Shown: positions 51,005 through 60,359 of the stretch, one piece after another
Numbering within the stretch: position 1 is the stretch's first letter
Layout: the number at the start of each line of letters is the position of its first letter
Assembly (NCBI GenBank): GCA_937927945.1
Contig: CALEYW010000026.1
Span: 54,935-118,934, forward strand
Direction: 5' to 3'
Source: an uncultured candidate division WPS-2 bacterium
GTDB taxonomy: Bacteria; Vulcanimicrobiota; Vulcanimicrobiia; Vulcanimicrobiales; Vulcanimicrobiaceae
DNA length: 64,000 nucleotides
Program-made: the position numbers and the translations under genes
Notes under the pieces: generated by a model
Databases searched by the model: none
What the model was told of the DNA's origin: nothing
Seen by the model: only the letters and a program-made list of their open reading frames with translations

Positions 51005-51018
51005 TTGTCACGCCGAGC
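51005..51018 (+). repeat. Intergenic 14-mer, copy 2
   Basis: TTGTCACGCCGAGC, one base different from the copy at 49377-49390, again just past the stop of a minus-strand gene (the LytTR regulator). A short inverted repeat TCCAA-CGA-TTGGA follows it directly. Confidence 0.4.
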
Positions 51019-51032
51019 TCCAACGATTGGAA

Positions 51033-51788
51033 CTAGCGCAGCAGCTCGGGGCGGCGCGCGATGTAGCGGCGGCTCCAGGTTATCTGCGCACCGTCGCTGA
51101 TGCGCACTTTGAACTCGCCGTGGAACCACGGTTCCATCTCGCGGATGGCGTCGATGCGCACGAGCTCCGAGCGATTGAGCCGCACGAACACGTCGGGATC
51201 GAGCCGCCGTTCGAGCGCGTCGAGCGACGTGCGCAGGCGGTGCGTCGAGCGCCCGGCGTGGACGTTCACGTAGTTGCGGTCGGCTTCGACCCGGACGATC
51301 TCGGCGACCGCGAGGAAGTGCGCGCGCTCGCCGTCCTGCACGAACAGGCGCTCGGGGTAGCGCGCCGCCGGGCGAAACGTCTCGACCAAGCGCGCCAAAT
51401 GTCCGTTGGGCGGGTCGCTGCGCCGGCGTCGGATCCGTTCGAGCGTCGCGGCCAGCCGCTCTTCGTCGAGCGGCTTGAGCAGATAATCCACGGCTTCGGC
51501 TTCGAAGGCCCGGACGGCGAAATCGTCGTGCGCCGTGACGAAGACGACGTACGGCGCGTCGCCGGCCGCGGCGAGCGCGCGCACGACCTCGAAGCCGTCG
51601 CCGCCGGGCATCTGCACGTCGAGAAAGAGGACGTCCGGGCGCTCGCGCCGCGCCGACGCGATCGCTTCCGATGCGTTCGCCGCTTCGCCGATCACCTGCA
51701 CGTCGTCGTGCTTGGCGAGGAACCGCTGCAGCTTTCGCCTCGCCGGCGCTTCGTCGTCGACGACGAGCACGCGCAGCGGCACGTTCAC
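51033..51788 (-). CDS. LytTR-family response regulator
   Basis: A 251-residue regulator. The receiver domain (1-120) has the phosphoacceptor Asp57 in VLFLDVQMPGGDG, the acidic pair DDE at 11-13 and the conserved Lys in YLLKPLDEERL. The C-terminal LytTR DNA-binding domain (about 145-250) has RVEADRNYVNVHAGRSTHRLR and VRLNRSELVRIDAI. The GTG start lies inside the end of the histidine kinase gene (4-base overlap). It forms a LytS/LytR-type pair; the targets, usually envelope or transport genes, are unknown. Confidence 0.94.
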   Translation of the reverse strand: MNVPLRVLVVDDEAPARRKLQRFLAKHDDVQVIGEAANASEAIASARRERPDVLFLDVQMPGGDGFEVVRALAAAGDAPYVVFVTAHDDFAVRAFEAEAVDYLLKPLDEERLAATLERIRRRRSDPPNGHLARLVETFRPAARYPERLFVQDGERAHFLAVAEIVRVEADRNYVNVHAGRSTHRLRTSLDALERRLDPDVFVRLNRSELVRIDAIREMEPWFHGEFKVRISDGAQITWSRRYIARRPELLR

Positions 51789-52900
51789 CGCACCGCGCGT
51801 TCGGCGAGCCGGGCGTGATAGGGCAACGTGATCACGACCTCGGCGCCGCCGCCGGCGCGGTCGGACAGCCGTACCGTCCCGTCGTCACCGTAGAGTTCGC
51901 GTACACGATGCCGCGTGTTCGCGAGGCCCAGGCCGCCGACGCGTTCGGGCCGCGGGCGCAGGCCGATCCCGGTGTCGGCGACGCGCACGGTGAGGACGTC
52001 GCCGGAACGCTCGGCGTCCACGTCGATTCGCAGATCGACGTTGTCGGGCGAGAGTCCGTGCTTGATCGCGTTCTCGAGCAGCGGCTGCAAGATCATCGTC
52101 GGCACCAGCGCTTCGCGGAGGCCGTCCGCCACGCGAACGCGCACGTCGAGGTGGTTCTCGAGCCTGGCCCGCATGATGTCCAGATACAGCTCCGCGATGT
52201 GGAGTTCGTCCGCGAGCGTCGCTTCCGGACGGTCGCACGCGTAGAGCGTCGCACGCAGAAGCTCGCTCAACCGCCCGATCATCCGGTCGGCGACGCGCAC
52301 GTCCTCGTACATGACGGCCGAGATCGTGTTGAGCGTGTTGAAGAGGAAGTGAGGCTGCAATTGCAGCTGCAGATTTTCGAGCTTCGCCTCCGCGAGTTCC
52401 ATCTGCAGGTGCGCCGCGCGCAGCTCCCCTTCGCGCGCCAAGCGAATGCGCTCGATGAAGTACACGAAGCCGACGACGATCGCGTAGCTGACGACGTCGT
52501 TCGAGAGTTCCATCGGATAGCGGTAGAGCATGACGCCGTAGTCGTACGAGCCGAGGCCGGCCGCCGGAAACAGCGCCGCCCGGCTCAGCGCCATCAGCGT
52601 CGTGTGCGCGAACGAGTACGCGACGGCACCCAACAGGTGCAGCGCGATCGTCCGCGGCCACGTCGTCGTCGACCACGGCAGACGACGGCACAGCGCCAAG
52701 ATCAGCGGCAGCAGCGCGAACGCGGTGTAGGTCCCGCTCGACTCTTCGAGCAGCCGCCGCGCCAGCGTGTTGCGATGCTCGCGCGCGAGATCGTCGAGGT
52801 ACCGATACCAGAACCCGAAGGCGCCGACCGCCGTGTACAGGGCGAACAGCGCCCACCAGCCGCGGGCGTCGGGACCCTTCGAACGTCGCGCCTCGATCAC
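51785..52900 (-). CDS. LytS/YehU-type sensor histidine kinase
   Basis: A 371-residue kinase with four or five N-terminal spans (about 15-150), a short coiled coil (LRAAHLQMELAEAKLENL), the phosphoacceptor His184 in LQPHFLFNTLNTIS, and an ATPase domain with LQPLLENAIKHGL (N box), VADTGIG (G1) and GGLGLANTRHRV (G2). No periplasmic sensor domain is present, so the signal is probably sensed within the membrane. It overlaps the regulator gene. The C-terminal ATPase motifs are complete. Confidence 0.94.
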   Translation of the reverse strand: MIEARRSKGPDARGWWALFALYTAVGAFGFWYRYLDDLAREHRNTLARRLLEESSGTYTAFALLPLILALCRRLPWSTTTWPRTIALHLLGAVAYSFAHTTLMALSRAALFPAAGLGSYDYGVMLYRYPMELSNDVVSYAIVVGFVYFIERIRLAREGELRAAHLQMELAEAKLENLQLQLQPHFLFNTLNTISAVMYEDVRVADRMIGRLSELLRATLYACDRPEATLADELHIAELYLDIMRARLENHLDVRVRVADGLREALVPTMILQPLLENAIKHGLSPDNVDLRIDVDAERSGDVLTVRVADTGIGLRPRPERVGGLGLANTRHRVRELYGDDGTVRLSDRAGGGAEVVITLPYHARLAERAVR

Positions 52901-52916
52901 GCGACCGGCTGAAGCG

Positions 52917-53864
52917 CTAGCTCGCCGCCGCCTGCCGGCCCGCGTAGGCGTGGGTCAGCCAGTGGCGGTATTTCGGGACGCCGCCGCGCACGGCGCGGTC
53001 GTACAGGTCGATCAATTTCGTCGCGATCGGGCCACGCTCGCCGTCGCCGATCGGACGATGGTCGATCGACTCGATCCACTGCACGCCGGCGGCGCTGCCG
53101 GTGATGAAGACCTCGTCGGCGACGATCAGCTCGCTGCGGTCGATGGCCCGCTCGACGACCTCGATGCCGAGCTCTTCGCGCGCGAGCGTCATGATCGCGC
53201 GGCGGGTCACGCCTTCGAGGATGTTCTGCGACGGGTCGGGCGTGTAGAGGACGCCGCGCCGCACCATGAAAAGGTTCTCCGCCGAACCTTCGCTCACGTG
53301 GCCGTCGGCCGTGAGCATGATCGCCTCGTCGAAGCCGTGCAGGATCGCATCGCTCTTGGCGAGGGCGCTGTTCACGTAGACGCCGGTGATCTTGCCGCGC
53401 GCGGGCGCCATCGTGTCGTCGATGCGCCGCCACGAGCTGACCGTGCAGCGCAAGCCGCGCGCGGTATCGAAATACCGGTCGAACGGGATCGCGACGATCC
53501 CGAACGCGTCGCGCACGTCGTGCAGGCGCACGCCGATGTCCTCGTTCGCCTTGTACGCGAACGGCCGCAGGTACACGTCGCCGCGGAACCCGTTGCGGTT
53601 GATCAGCTCGACCGTGATGTCGCACAGCTCGGCCGTCGTGTGCGGCAGCTTCATCAACAGGATGCGCGCGGACTGGGCGAGGCGGTCGTAGTGCGCCTCG
53701 AGCTCGAGCAGATAGAGCTGCTCGTCGTGCGCGTTCCAGAAGCCGCGGACGCCCTCGAAGCACCCCGTACCGTACTGCAGGCCGTGCGTGAGCAGGCCGA
53801 CCTTCGCGTCGTCGTAGCGTGAGAATTTTCCGTCATGGTATACGGTCAGGTCGCCCAGGTGCAT
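52917..53864 (-). CDS. ilvE: Branched-chain amino-acid aminotransferase
   Basis: A 315-residue class IV PLP enzyme for the last step of Ile, Leu and Val synthesis and the first of their breakdown. THGLQYGTGCFEGVRG and YLRPFAYKANEDIG are family-typical. The PLP lysine is Lys158 in ARGKITGVYVNSALAK, and SEGSAENLFMVRRGVLYTP is the substrate-loop region. ATG 53864 has GGAGG nine bases upstream on this strand. It is divergent from chrA with 34 bases between starts. Confidence 0.94.
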   Translation of the reverse strand: MHLGDLTVYHDGKFSRYDDAKVGLLTHGLQYGTGCFEGVRGFWNAHDEQLYLLELEAHYDRLAQSARILLMKLPHTTAELCDITVELINRNGFRGDVYLRPFAYKANEDIGVRLHDVRDAFGIVAIPFDRYFDTARGLRCTVSSWRRIDDTMAPARGKITGVYVNSALAKSDAILHGFDEAIMLTADGHVSEGSAENLFMVRRGVLYTPDPSQNILEGVTRRAIMTLAREELGIEVVERAIDRSELIVADEVFITGSAAGVQWIESIDHRPIGDGERGPIATKLIDLYDRAVRGGVPKYRHWLTHAYAGRQAAAS

Positions 53865-53898
53865 GAAGTTGCGGTCCTCCGGTGGTAAGGGAGCCCTC

Positions 53899-55065
53899 GT
53901 GCGCGAGGTGTTCACGACGTTCCTCCGGCTCGGCGTCACGTCGTTCGGCGGTCCGATCGCGCATCTGGCATATTTTCGCCGCACCTTGGTCGAGGAGCGG
54001 CGCTGGCTCGACGAGGCGGCCTATGTTCGCATCGTCGCGTTCTGCTCGGTGCTCCCAGGACCCACCTCGAGCCAGGTAGGGATGCTGATCGGCCTGATAC
54101 GCGCCGGCCCGGCCGGTGCGTTCCTGGCCTGGCTCGGCTTCACGCTGCCCTCCGCCGTGCTCATGGCCGCCGTCGCGGCGGCGCTCGGCGGGATCGAAGG
54201 ACACGATCCGCCGGCCTGGTTCGCCGGCCTGCTGGATGGACTGTTCGCCGCCGCGGCCGCGGTCGTCGCGCAGGCGGTGCTCGGCCTCGCCGGCTCCCTC
54301 TGCACCGATCGGCCAACCAAGACGATCGCCTTGGCGGCGACGATCCTGACGCTGGGCCTACGCCCGCTCCCCGGCCTGCAATGGCTGCCGATCATCCTGG
54401 GCCTGGCCGTCGGAGCGCTGTTCCTCCATGACGGGCGGATCCCGGCGGAGCCGCTGCCGGTGCGCGTCCCGCGCGCCGTCGCGATCGCCGCCGGCGCGCT
54501 CTTCGTCCTGCTCGTCTCGCTCACGCTGCTGCCGCGCACGCCGATCACCGCGTTCGTCGCGACCATCGTGCGCGGCGGATCGCTCGTCTTCGGCGGCGGG
54601 CACGTCGTCCTGCCGTTGCTGCAGACGCTGGTCGCCGACGGCCTCATCGGTGCGCGCGAGTTCTTCGCCGGCTACGGCGCCGTCCAAGCGGTCCCGGGCC
54701 CCATCTCCACCTTCGCCGCGTTTCTCGGCTACGCGAACCGCTCGCCGCTGCACGGCGCGCTCGGAGCGGTCGTCGCCACCGTGCTGATCTTCCTGCCGTC
54801 GTTCGCGCTCATCTTCGCGCTGGCGCCGGTATGGAACCGGCTGAGCACGTACCCGCGTGCCGCGGGAGCGCTGCGCGGCGCAAACGCCGCGGTCGTCGGC
54901 GTGCTCGGCGCGGTGCTGTACGACCCGATCATCGTCTCGTTCGGCACGAACTGGCCGCGCATCGCGATCGCGCTCGCGGCGTTCGCGCTGATCGGCGTGT
55001 GGCGCGTCGCGCCGTGGATCGTCGTGCTCTGCGCCGCGGGCATCGGGGCGCTGCTGCGCGCGTAG
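53899..55065 (+). CDS. chrA: ChrA chromate transporter, two-domain
   Basis: A 388-residue CHR-family protein that exports chromate or related oxyanions. Both CHR halves are present. The first has GVTSFGGPIAHLAYFRRTLV and FCSVLPGPTSSQVGMLIGL. The second has GGSLVFGGGHVVLPLLQTLV and GYGAVQAVPGPISTFAAFLGY. GTG 53899 has AAGGGAG five bases upstream; the ATG at 53863 would overlap the divergent aminotransferase start. No chrB regulator is adjacent. A small membrane protein follows. Confidence 0.93.
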   Translation: MREVFTTFLRLGVTSFGGPIAHLAYFRRTLVEERRWLDEAAYVRIVAFCSVLPGPTSSQVGMLIGLIRAGPAGAFLAWLGFTLPSAVLMAAVAAALGGIEGHDPPAWFAGLLDGLFAAAAAVVAQAVLGLAGSLCTDRPTKTIALAATILTLGLRPLPGLQWLPIILGLAVGALFLHDGRIPAEPLPVRVPRAVAIAAGALFVLLVSLTLLPRTPITAFVATIVRGGSLVFGGGHVVLPLLQTLVADGLIGAREFFAGYGAVQAVPGPISTFAAFLGYANRSPLHGALGAVVATVLIFLPSFALIFALAPVWNRLSTYPRAAGALRGANAAVVGVLGAVLYDPIIVSFGTNWPRIAIALAAFALIGVWRVAPWIVVLCAAGIGALLRA

Positions 55066-55119
55066 CAGGGGCCGTCCGGAGCGGGTCCGCGTGCTCGCCG
55101 GGCTGAATCGCCCCGGGAC

Positions 55120-55473
55120 ATGGACTGGGCGTGGATGGAAGGCTCTCGCGGCTTCGACGTGACCTGGGGGATGGTCACCGCCGCGCTTTGCCTGGCCGTC
55201 GCGGTGCCGATTCTGTGGTGGTGGCTCCCCGAACACCGGCGCTCGTTCTTCGGAACGGCGATCGACCCGGCGCATCGCCTCCAGCTCGGTTACGGGCTGT
55301 TCTGCATGGCGATGCTGGGCACCAACGTCGGCTGCCGCGCGATCCCGCACGACGACCTCGGCGTCGTCCATCCGGTCTTCTTCATGATCACCGTCGCGCT
55401 CGTCGCCGGCCTCGGCCCGCGCGTGCTGTGGCTTGCGACGCACCCCGAGCACCGGCTCGGTTTGGGCACCTAG
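55120..55473 (+). CDS. Small membrane protein, unknown function
   Basis: A 117-residue protein with three hydrophobic segments (about 18-35, 56-70 and 85-105) and a conserved-looking loop GTNVGCRAIPHDDLGVVHP. I do not recognise the family. It lies between chrA and the exported YncE/phosphatase fusion in the same direction, 54 bases after the first and 28 bases before the second, so it may belong to either transcript. It begins MDWAWMEGSRG, and no strong ribosome site is visible. Confidence 0.5.
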   Translation: MDWAWMEGSRGFDVTWGMVTAALCLAVAVPILWWWLPEHRRSFFGTAIDPAHRLQLGYGLFCMAMLGTNVGCRAIPHDDLGVVHPVFFMITVALVAGLGPRVLWLATHPEHRLGLGT

Positions 55474-55501
55474 CTTCTTCGCAACGCTTTCGGAGGTTCT
55501 C

Positions 55502-57814
55502 GTGAAACGGACCGCGTTCGCCGCGATCTTGAGCGCGTGCGCGCTCGGCACCACCGCCCTCGCCGCCATCGGCATCACCACGCTTCCCACCGGCTGGAAG
55601 ATTCGCGGTGCCGAGGGACCCGTCGCGACGGTCGGCACGCTGCCCAGCGGCCTCGCGTTGGCCCGTGACGGTTCCGCCCTGTTCGAACTCGAAGCCGGAC
55701 ACCGCAAGCCGGCGCTGCGCGTGCTCGACGCGGCGACGCTGCACGAAGCGCGGAGCGTCGCTTTGAACGGCGCGTACGGAGCGCCGCTGCGCGATGCGAA
55801 CGGCGACGGCGTTTGGGTCGCGATCGCCGGCACGTTTCAGGAACAGATCGCGCACGTCGACACCGCGACGGCAGCGGTCGACCGCACCGTGTCGCTCCCG
55901 AATCCGTTCTATCCGGTCGCGATCGCGCGCGCACCGAACGGGACGCTGGCGGTCGCCGGCGACCTCGCCAACGCGGTCGTGTTCACCGATCCGCAGGCGC
56001 GCGTCGTCGTCGCGAAGCGCGACGTCGGCCGTCATCCGGCGGCGCTGCAGTTCTCCACCGACGGCGCGCGGCTCTATGTCGCGGACCGCGCGACGCGCTT
56101 CGTCGACGTCGTGCCGGTCCCGGGAGCCAACGCCGCCGCGAGCGGCGTCCCCGTCCGCATCGACGTCGGTCTCCATCCCGTCGCGCTGGCCAGCGACGGC
56201 ACGCACCTCTACGTCGCGAACAGCGACGACGACGACGTCGCGGTCGTCGACCTCGCGACGAATCGCGTCGTGCAGCACGCGCACATCCCCTTTGCGCGCA
56301 CCGATGCGGTCGGCACCTCGCCGAACGCGCTCGCGCTCGACGGCGACCGGCTGTACGTGACCTGCGGCGCGGCGAACGCGGTCGCGGTGTTCGCCGTCAC
56401 GGCGGGCCGTTTGCGCGCGCTCGGCGCGATCCCGGCCGGCTGGTACCCGACGGCGGTTGCCGTCGACCGCGCCCACGGCGCGCTCTACGTCGCGAACGGC
56501 AAGGGCGAGTCCGGCCACGCCAACCCCAAGTTCAACCCACTCGCCCGCGGTGAGGGCGACTACGTCGCCGACAATCTGGTCGGCTCGATCCGCCGCCTCT
56601 CGATCCCGGACGATGGGACGCTCGCCCGCGGCACGGCCGACGTGCGCGACCTCGCGCAGCATGCGGACGTGCCGCCGAGCGCCGTCGTGCGCGCGAACGG
56701 ACCGATCAAGCACGTCGTCTACGTCATCAAGGAAAACCGCACGTACGATCAGGTGCTCGGCGACGTGCGCGAAGCGGACGGCGATCCCTCGCTCGTGCTG
56801 TTCGGCGAGCAGATCACGCCGAACCAGCACGCGCTCGTGCGGCGCTTCGGCATCTTCGACCGGTTCTTCGAAGACGCGCACGTCAGCGCCGACGGGCACA
56901 ACTGGTCGACCGCCGCGTTCGCCAACGACTACCTCGAGAAGATGTGGCCGCAGAACTACGCGAACCGCAGACCGTTCTACGACTTCGAAGACGGGGCGGA
57001 GGCGAGCGTTCCGCACGGTCACTATCTGTGGAACGACGCGCTCGCGCACCACGTCACGCTGCGCAACTACGGAGAGTTCGTGACCGCCGCACCGAGCAAA
57101 CCGACGCCGGTCTCGGCCTCCGATCCCGGCCTGCTCGCCAATACCGACCGCGATTTCGCGACCTTCGATCTGGCGGTCGAAGACGTCGCGCGGTTCGAAG
57201 AGTGGAGGCGCGAATTCGACGCCTACGAGAAGAACGGCACGCTGCCGCAGTTGGAGATCGTACGCTTCCCGCGCGATCATACGGCCGGGACGCGGCCCGG
57301 TGCGGTGACGCCGCAAGGGATGGTCGCCGACAACGACCTCGCCGTCGGCAAGCTCGTCGAGGCGATCTCGCACTCCGCCGACTGGAAGAGCACCGCGATC
57401 TTCGTGGTCGAGGACGACGCGCAGAACGGCGCCGATCACGTCGACGAACAACGCTCGACCTTCTACCTCGCCTCGCCGTACGCGGCGGGCGGCGTGCAGC
57501 ACGCGGCGTACACGCAAGCCTCGGTGCTGCGCACGATCGAGATCCTGCTCGGGCTCTCGCCGATGTCCGCCTACGACGCCGGCGCGCCGCCGCTCAGCGA
57601 AGCGTTCACCGCGACGCCGAACCTCGCGCCCTTCGACGCGCTGGCGGCGCAGTACGACGTCCGCACGAAGAACGGCGCAGCCGCCTACCGCGCGCGCGAC
57701 AGCGCGCGCATGCGCTTCGACGTCGCCGACGCGGCCGACGAGACGGCGCTCAACGACATCCTTTGGCACGCCGTAAAGGGCCCGCACGCCCTGCCGCCTC
57801 GCGAGTCCCGCTGA
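55502..57814 (+). CDS. Exported YncE beta-propeller / alkaline phosphatase-superfamily fusion
   Basis: A 770-residue protein. A signal peptide (KRTAFAAILSACALGTTALAA) is followed by a YncE-like seven-bladed propeller (about 40-390) with blade repeats such as VALASDGTHLYVANSDDDDVAVVDLATN. Next is a phosphoesterase domain of the alkaline phosphatase superfamily (about 395-770). Its marks are IKHVVYVIKENRTYDQVLGDV, SADGHNWSTAAFANDY and, near the metal site, FVVEDDAQNGADHVDEQRS. Similar bifunctional proteins are known, mostly without a defined substrate. GTG 55502 has GGAGG (55492-55496). Followed by a 179-base gap with a stable hairpin. Confidence 0.88.
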   Translation: MKRTAFAAILSACALGTTALAAIGITTLPTGWKIRGAEGPVATVGTLPSGLALARDGSALFELEAGHRKPALRVLDAATLHEARSVALNGAYGAPLRDANGDGVWVAIAGTFQEQIAHVDTATAAVDRTVSLPNPFYPVAIARAPNGTLAVAGDLANAVVFTDPQARVVVAKRDVGRHPAALQFSTDGARLYVADRATRFVDVVPVPGANAAASGVPVRIDVGLHPVALASDGTHLYVANSDDDDVAVVDLATNRVVQHAHIPFARTDAVGTSPNALALDGDRLYVTCGAANAVAVFAVTAGRLRALGAIPAGWYPTAVAVDRAHGALYVANGKGESGHANPKFNPLARGEGDYVADNLVGSIRRLSIPDDGTLARGTADVRDLAQHADVPPSAVVRANGPIKHVVYVIKENRTYDQVLGDVREADGDPSLVLFGEQITPNQHALVRRFGIFDRFFEDAHVSADGHNWSTAAFANDYLEKMWPQNYANRRPFYDFEDGAEASVPHGHYLWNDALAHHVTLRNYGEFVTAAPSKPTPVSASDPGLLANTDRDFATFDLAVEDVARFEEWRREFDAYEKNGTLPQLEIVRFPRDHTAGTRPGAVTPQGMVADNDLAVGKLVEAISHSADWKSTAIFVVEDDAQNGADHVDEQRSTFYLASPYAAGGVQHAAYTQASVLRTIEILLGLSPMSAYDAGAPPLSEAFTATPNLAPFDALAAQYDVRTKNGAAAYRARDSARMRFDVADAADETALNDILWHAVKGPHALPPRESR

Positions 57815-57888
57815 TGCGCTAGGCCTCCGCCCGCTTGCTCTCAACCCGTTCGGTGTGCTCGGTGTCCGGCGAGAGGCCGCGAGCGCTC

Positions 57889-57910
57889 GGCTGCGACTAC
57901 GGTCGCAGCC
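57889..57910 (+). terminator. Hairpin with UACG tetraloop before cydA
   Basis: GGCTGCGAC (57889-57897) and GTCGCAGCC (57902-57910) pair perfectly over 9 bases around a TACG loop closed by C-G, the very stable C(UACG)G tetraloop. There is no T tract, so it may be a rho-dependent or weak terminator for the gene ending at 57814, or a structured element of the cyd leader. The rest of the 179-base gap holds no gene I can support. Confidence 0.5.
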
Positions 57911-57993
57911 TTGCCAACATCGTCCGCTTGGAAACCCGGTCTGTAGCGTACACTAAGCGCAATGGATGAAGATCGTGGCGCGGGCCGCAACTC

Positions 57994-59355
57994 GTGGACG
58001 TAGTACTGGCCGATCGGCTCCAATTCGCTTTCACCATAATGTTCCACTATCTCTTTCCGATCGGGACGATGGGCCTCGCTCCGTTCATCGCGTGGTACAA
58101 CTATCGCGCGCTGAAGACCGGCGAGGAGCGATACTCACAAGCCGCTCGCTTTTGGACGAGGATCTTCGCCGTCAACTTCGCGGTCGGCGTCGTGACCGGG
58201 ATACCGATGGAGTTCCAGTTCGGCACGAACTGGGCCGCGTTCTCCGCGAAGACGGGTTCGGTGATCGGACAGCCGCTGATGATGGAGGGCGTGTACGCAT
58301 TCTTCCTCGAGTCGGTCTTCCTCGGGGTGTTGCTCTACGGTCGCGACCGCGTGTCGCCCGCGCTGTACACGACGTCGGCCGTCGCGGTCTGGCTCGGTTC
58401 GTGGCTCTCCGGTTTCTTCATCGTCGCCACCGACGCGTGGATGCAGCACCCCGTCGGGTACGTCATCGGCGCGGGCGGGCGGATCCAGCTTCAAAGCCTT
58501 GCAGCCGTGCTGTTGTCGCCGTTCGCCTGGTGGCAGTTCGCGCACGTGATGACCGGTGCGGTCGTCGCCGGCGGCTTCGTCGTCGCCGGTATCGGCGCGT
58601 ACTATCTTTTGGCGAAGCGCGACGTCGGATTCGGACGCGAGTTCGTGCGGACCGGCGTGATCGTCGCGCTGGTGGCTTCGGCGCTGGCCGTCTTCCCGAC
58701 CGGCGACCGCAATGGTTTCGACGTCACGACGTACCAGCCCGTCAAGCTGGCTGCGATGGAGGGGCTCTTCCAGTCGCAGCACGGCGCGCCGCTCGCGATC
58801 ATCGGCATGCCGGACGTTGCCGGGCACAAGCTGCTCGATCCGATCTTCGTACCGGATCTCCTGAGCTTTTTAGCGTATGGCAACTTTCGCGCGAACGTCG
58901 CTGGATTGACGTCGTACGCAACCGAGCTGTGGCCGCCCGTCACGCTCACGTACTATGCGTACCACGTGATGGTCGGTCTGGGGACGATCTTCATCGCGGT
59001 CGCGGCCGGGGCGGCGTTCCTGTTGTGGCGCCGGCGACTGTTCACGATGCCGCTGGCGCTGTGGGCGCTGCTGCTCGTGATGCCGTTTCCCTACATCGCC
59101 AATGAAGCCGGATGGGTCACCACGGAGGTGGGCCGCCAACCGTGGATCGTCTATGGGTTGATGAAGACGCCCGCGGCGATCTCGCCGAACGTCGTCAGCG
59201 GAGAGACGGTCTTCACCCTGATCGGATTCGTCGGCATGTATTTTCTGCTCGGCGTCCTGTTTTTGCTGCTGACGCTGCGGGAGATCGCCATCGGGCCCGC
59301 GGGGCACGCCGCAGCGGCCGCCTCGCCGGCGCCGGATCTCGTGGCGGAGCGATGA
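57994..59355 (+). CDS. cydA: Cytochrome bd-type quinol oxidase subunit I
   Basis: CydA holds the heme centres that oxidise quinol and reduce oxygen. The 453-residue protein has RLQFAFTIMFHYLFPIG with the axial histidine, IPMEFQFGTNWAAF, EGVYAFFLESVFLGVLLYG with the two heme-region glutamates, and a short Q-loop (YQPVKLAAMEGLF). The short loop resembles cyanide-insensitive (CIO) forms rather than the long-loop E. coli type. GTG 57994 is the only start possible, since TGA stands in frame at 57967. No ribosome site is visible. cydB overlaps by 4 bases. A high-affinity oxidase beside the bc pathway gives a branched chain. Confidence 0.95.
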   Translation: MDVVLADRLQFAFTIMFHYLFPIGTMGLAPFIAWYNYRALKTGEERYSQAARFWTRIFAVNFAVGVVTGIPMEFQFGTNWAAFSAKTGSVIGQPLMMEGVYAFFLESVFLGVLLYGRDRVSPALYTTSAVAVWLGSWLSGFFIVATDAWMQHPVGYVIGAGGRIQLQSLAAVLLSPFAWWQFAHVMTGAVVAGGFVVAGIGAYYLLAKRDVGFGREFVRTGVIVALVASALAVFPTGDRNGFDVTTYQPVKLAAMEGLFQSQHGAPLAIIGMPDVAGHKLLDPIFVPDLLSFLAYGNFRANVAGLTSYATELWPPVTLTYYAYHVMVGLGTIFIAVAAGAAFLLWRRRLFTMPLALWALLLVMPFPYIANEAGWVTTEVGRQPWIVYGLMKTPAAISPNVVSGETVFTLIGFVGMYFLLGVLFLLLTLREIAIGPAGHAAAAASPAPDLVAER

Positions 59356-60359
59356 CCAGCTTCGTTGCGTTCTGTCTGATCGCAGCCATGCTGTCGGTCT
59401 ACACCCTGCTGGACGGGTATGACCTCGGCGCCGCCGCGAGCACGCCGCTGGTCGCGAAAACGCGCGCGGAGCGCAGCGCGATCGTTGAGAGCATCGGCCC
59501 GTTCTGGAGCGGAAACGAAGTCTGGCTCGTCGCGGCGGGCGGCACGCTCTTCGCGCTGTTTCCGCAAGTCTACGCCGTCTCGTTCAGCGGCTTCTACCTC
59601 CCGTTCATCGTCGTGCTGTGGCTGCTGATGTTCCGCGGCATGGCCATCGAATTGCGCTCGCATCTCCCCGGTGAGATGTGGATGGACTTCTGGGACGTCG
59701 CCTTCTCGGTTTCCAGCCTGCTGCTCATCCTGCTCCTGGGCGTCGCGCTCGGCAACCTCGTGCGCGGCCTGCCGCTCGACGCGAACGGCTACTTCTTGGG
59801 CACCTTCTCTATGCTGCTCAATCCGTACGCGACGATGGTCGGCGTGCTGGCGGTCCTCGCGCTCGTGCAGCATGGACTCGCATACGTCGCCCACAACGTC
59901 GAGGGACGGCTCGGTGAACGCGCGCTGCGCTCCATCGGCAGGGTGTGGTGGCTCGTCCTGTTGGCATACGTCGCCGTCACCGCGACGACGATCGCCGATC
60001 ACCGAGGCGACCTTGCGAGCGCGCCGCTCGCCATCGCGGCAAGCGTGGCCGCGCTGGCGTCGCTCGTCACGGTGCGCGTCTCCGTCCAGCGCCGGCGCCC
60101 CGCATCGGCCTTCTGGTCGTCGGTCGTCTTCGTCGCCGGCATCCTCGTGGCCGCAGCGGCGACGATGTATCCCTACTTGATTCGACCCTACCCAGGCGCA
60201 GTAGGGGGGCTGACGATCTTCCAAGCGCCGCCGCCCTCCATCACGGCGCTCTCTTTGGTTATCGCGTCGGCGGGGCTCGTCGCCGTCGTCGCGTATTCCC
60301 TCTTCGTCCGCCGGCTTATGTCCGCGAAGGTTACCGTCCGCGATGACGGCGCCGGGTGA
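59352..60359 (+). CDS. cydB: Cytochrome bd-type quinol oxidase subunit II
   Basis: The 335-residue membrane partner of CydA with about eight to nine spans. Family marks are TLLDGYDLGAAASTPLV, SIGPFWSGNEVWLVAAGGTLFA and WDVAFSVSSLLLILLLGVALGNLVRGLPLD. ATG 59352 overlaps cydA (ATGA). No CydX-like peptide or CydDC exporter follows. The 126-base gap 60360-60485, convergent with the NrfD-like gene, holds nothing I can support. Confidence 0.95.
   Translation: MTSFVAFCLIAAMLSVYTLLDGYDLGAAASTPLVAKTRAERSAIVESIGPFWSGNEVWLVAAGGTLFALFPQVYAVSFSGFYLPFIVVLWLLMFRGMAIELRSHLPGEMWMDFWDVAFSVSSLLLILLLGVALGNLVRGLPLDANGYFLGTFSMLLNPYATMVGVLAVLALVQHGLAYVAHNVEGRLGERALRSIGRVWWLVLLAYVAVTATTIADHRGDLASAPLAIAASVAALASLVTVRVSVQRRRPASAFWSSVVFVAGILVAAAATMYPYLIRPYPGAVGGLTIFQAPPPSITALSLVIASAGLVAVVAYSLFVRRLMSAKVTVRDDGAG

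Noticed and set aside
49562..51100. A 512-codon plus-strand frame opposite the second GT39 gene
   Set aside because: Low-complexity Arg/Gln/Asp-rich shadow sequence; the minus strand has clear membrane-protein structure.
53863..53898. ATG 53863 as the start of chrA
   Set aside because: It would overlap the divergent aminotransferase start, and GTG 53899 has the better ribosome site and matches the family N-terminus.
57962..57993. ATG at 57962 and 57966 as starts of cydA
   Set aside because: Neither is in the cydA frame, and an in-frame TGA stands at 57967-57969.
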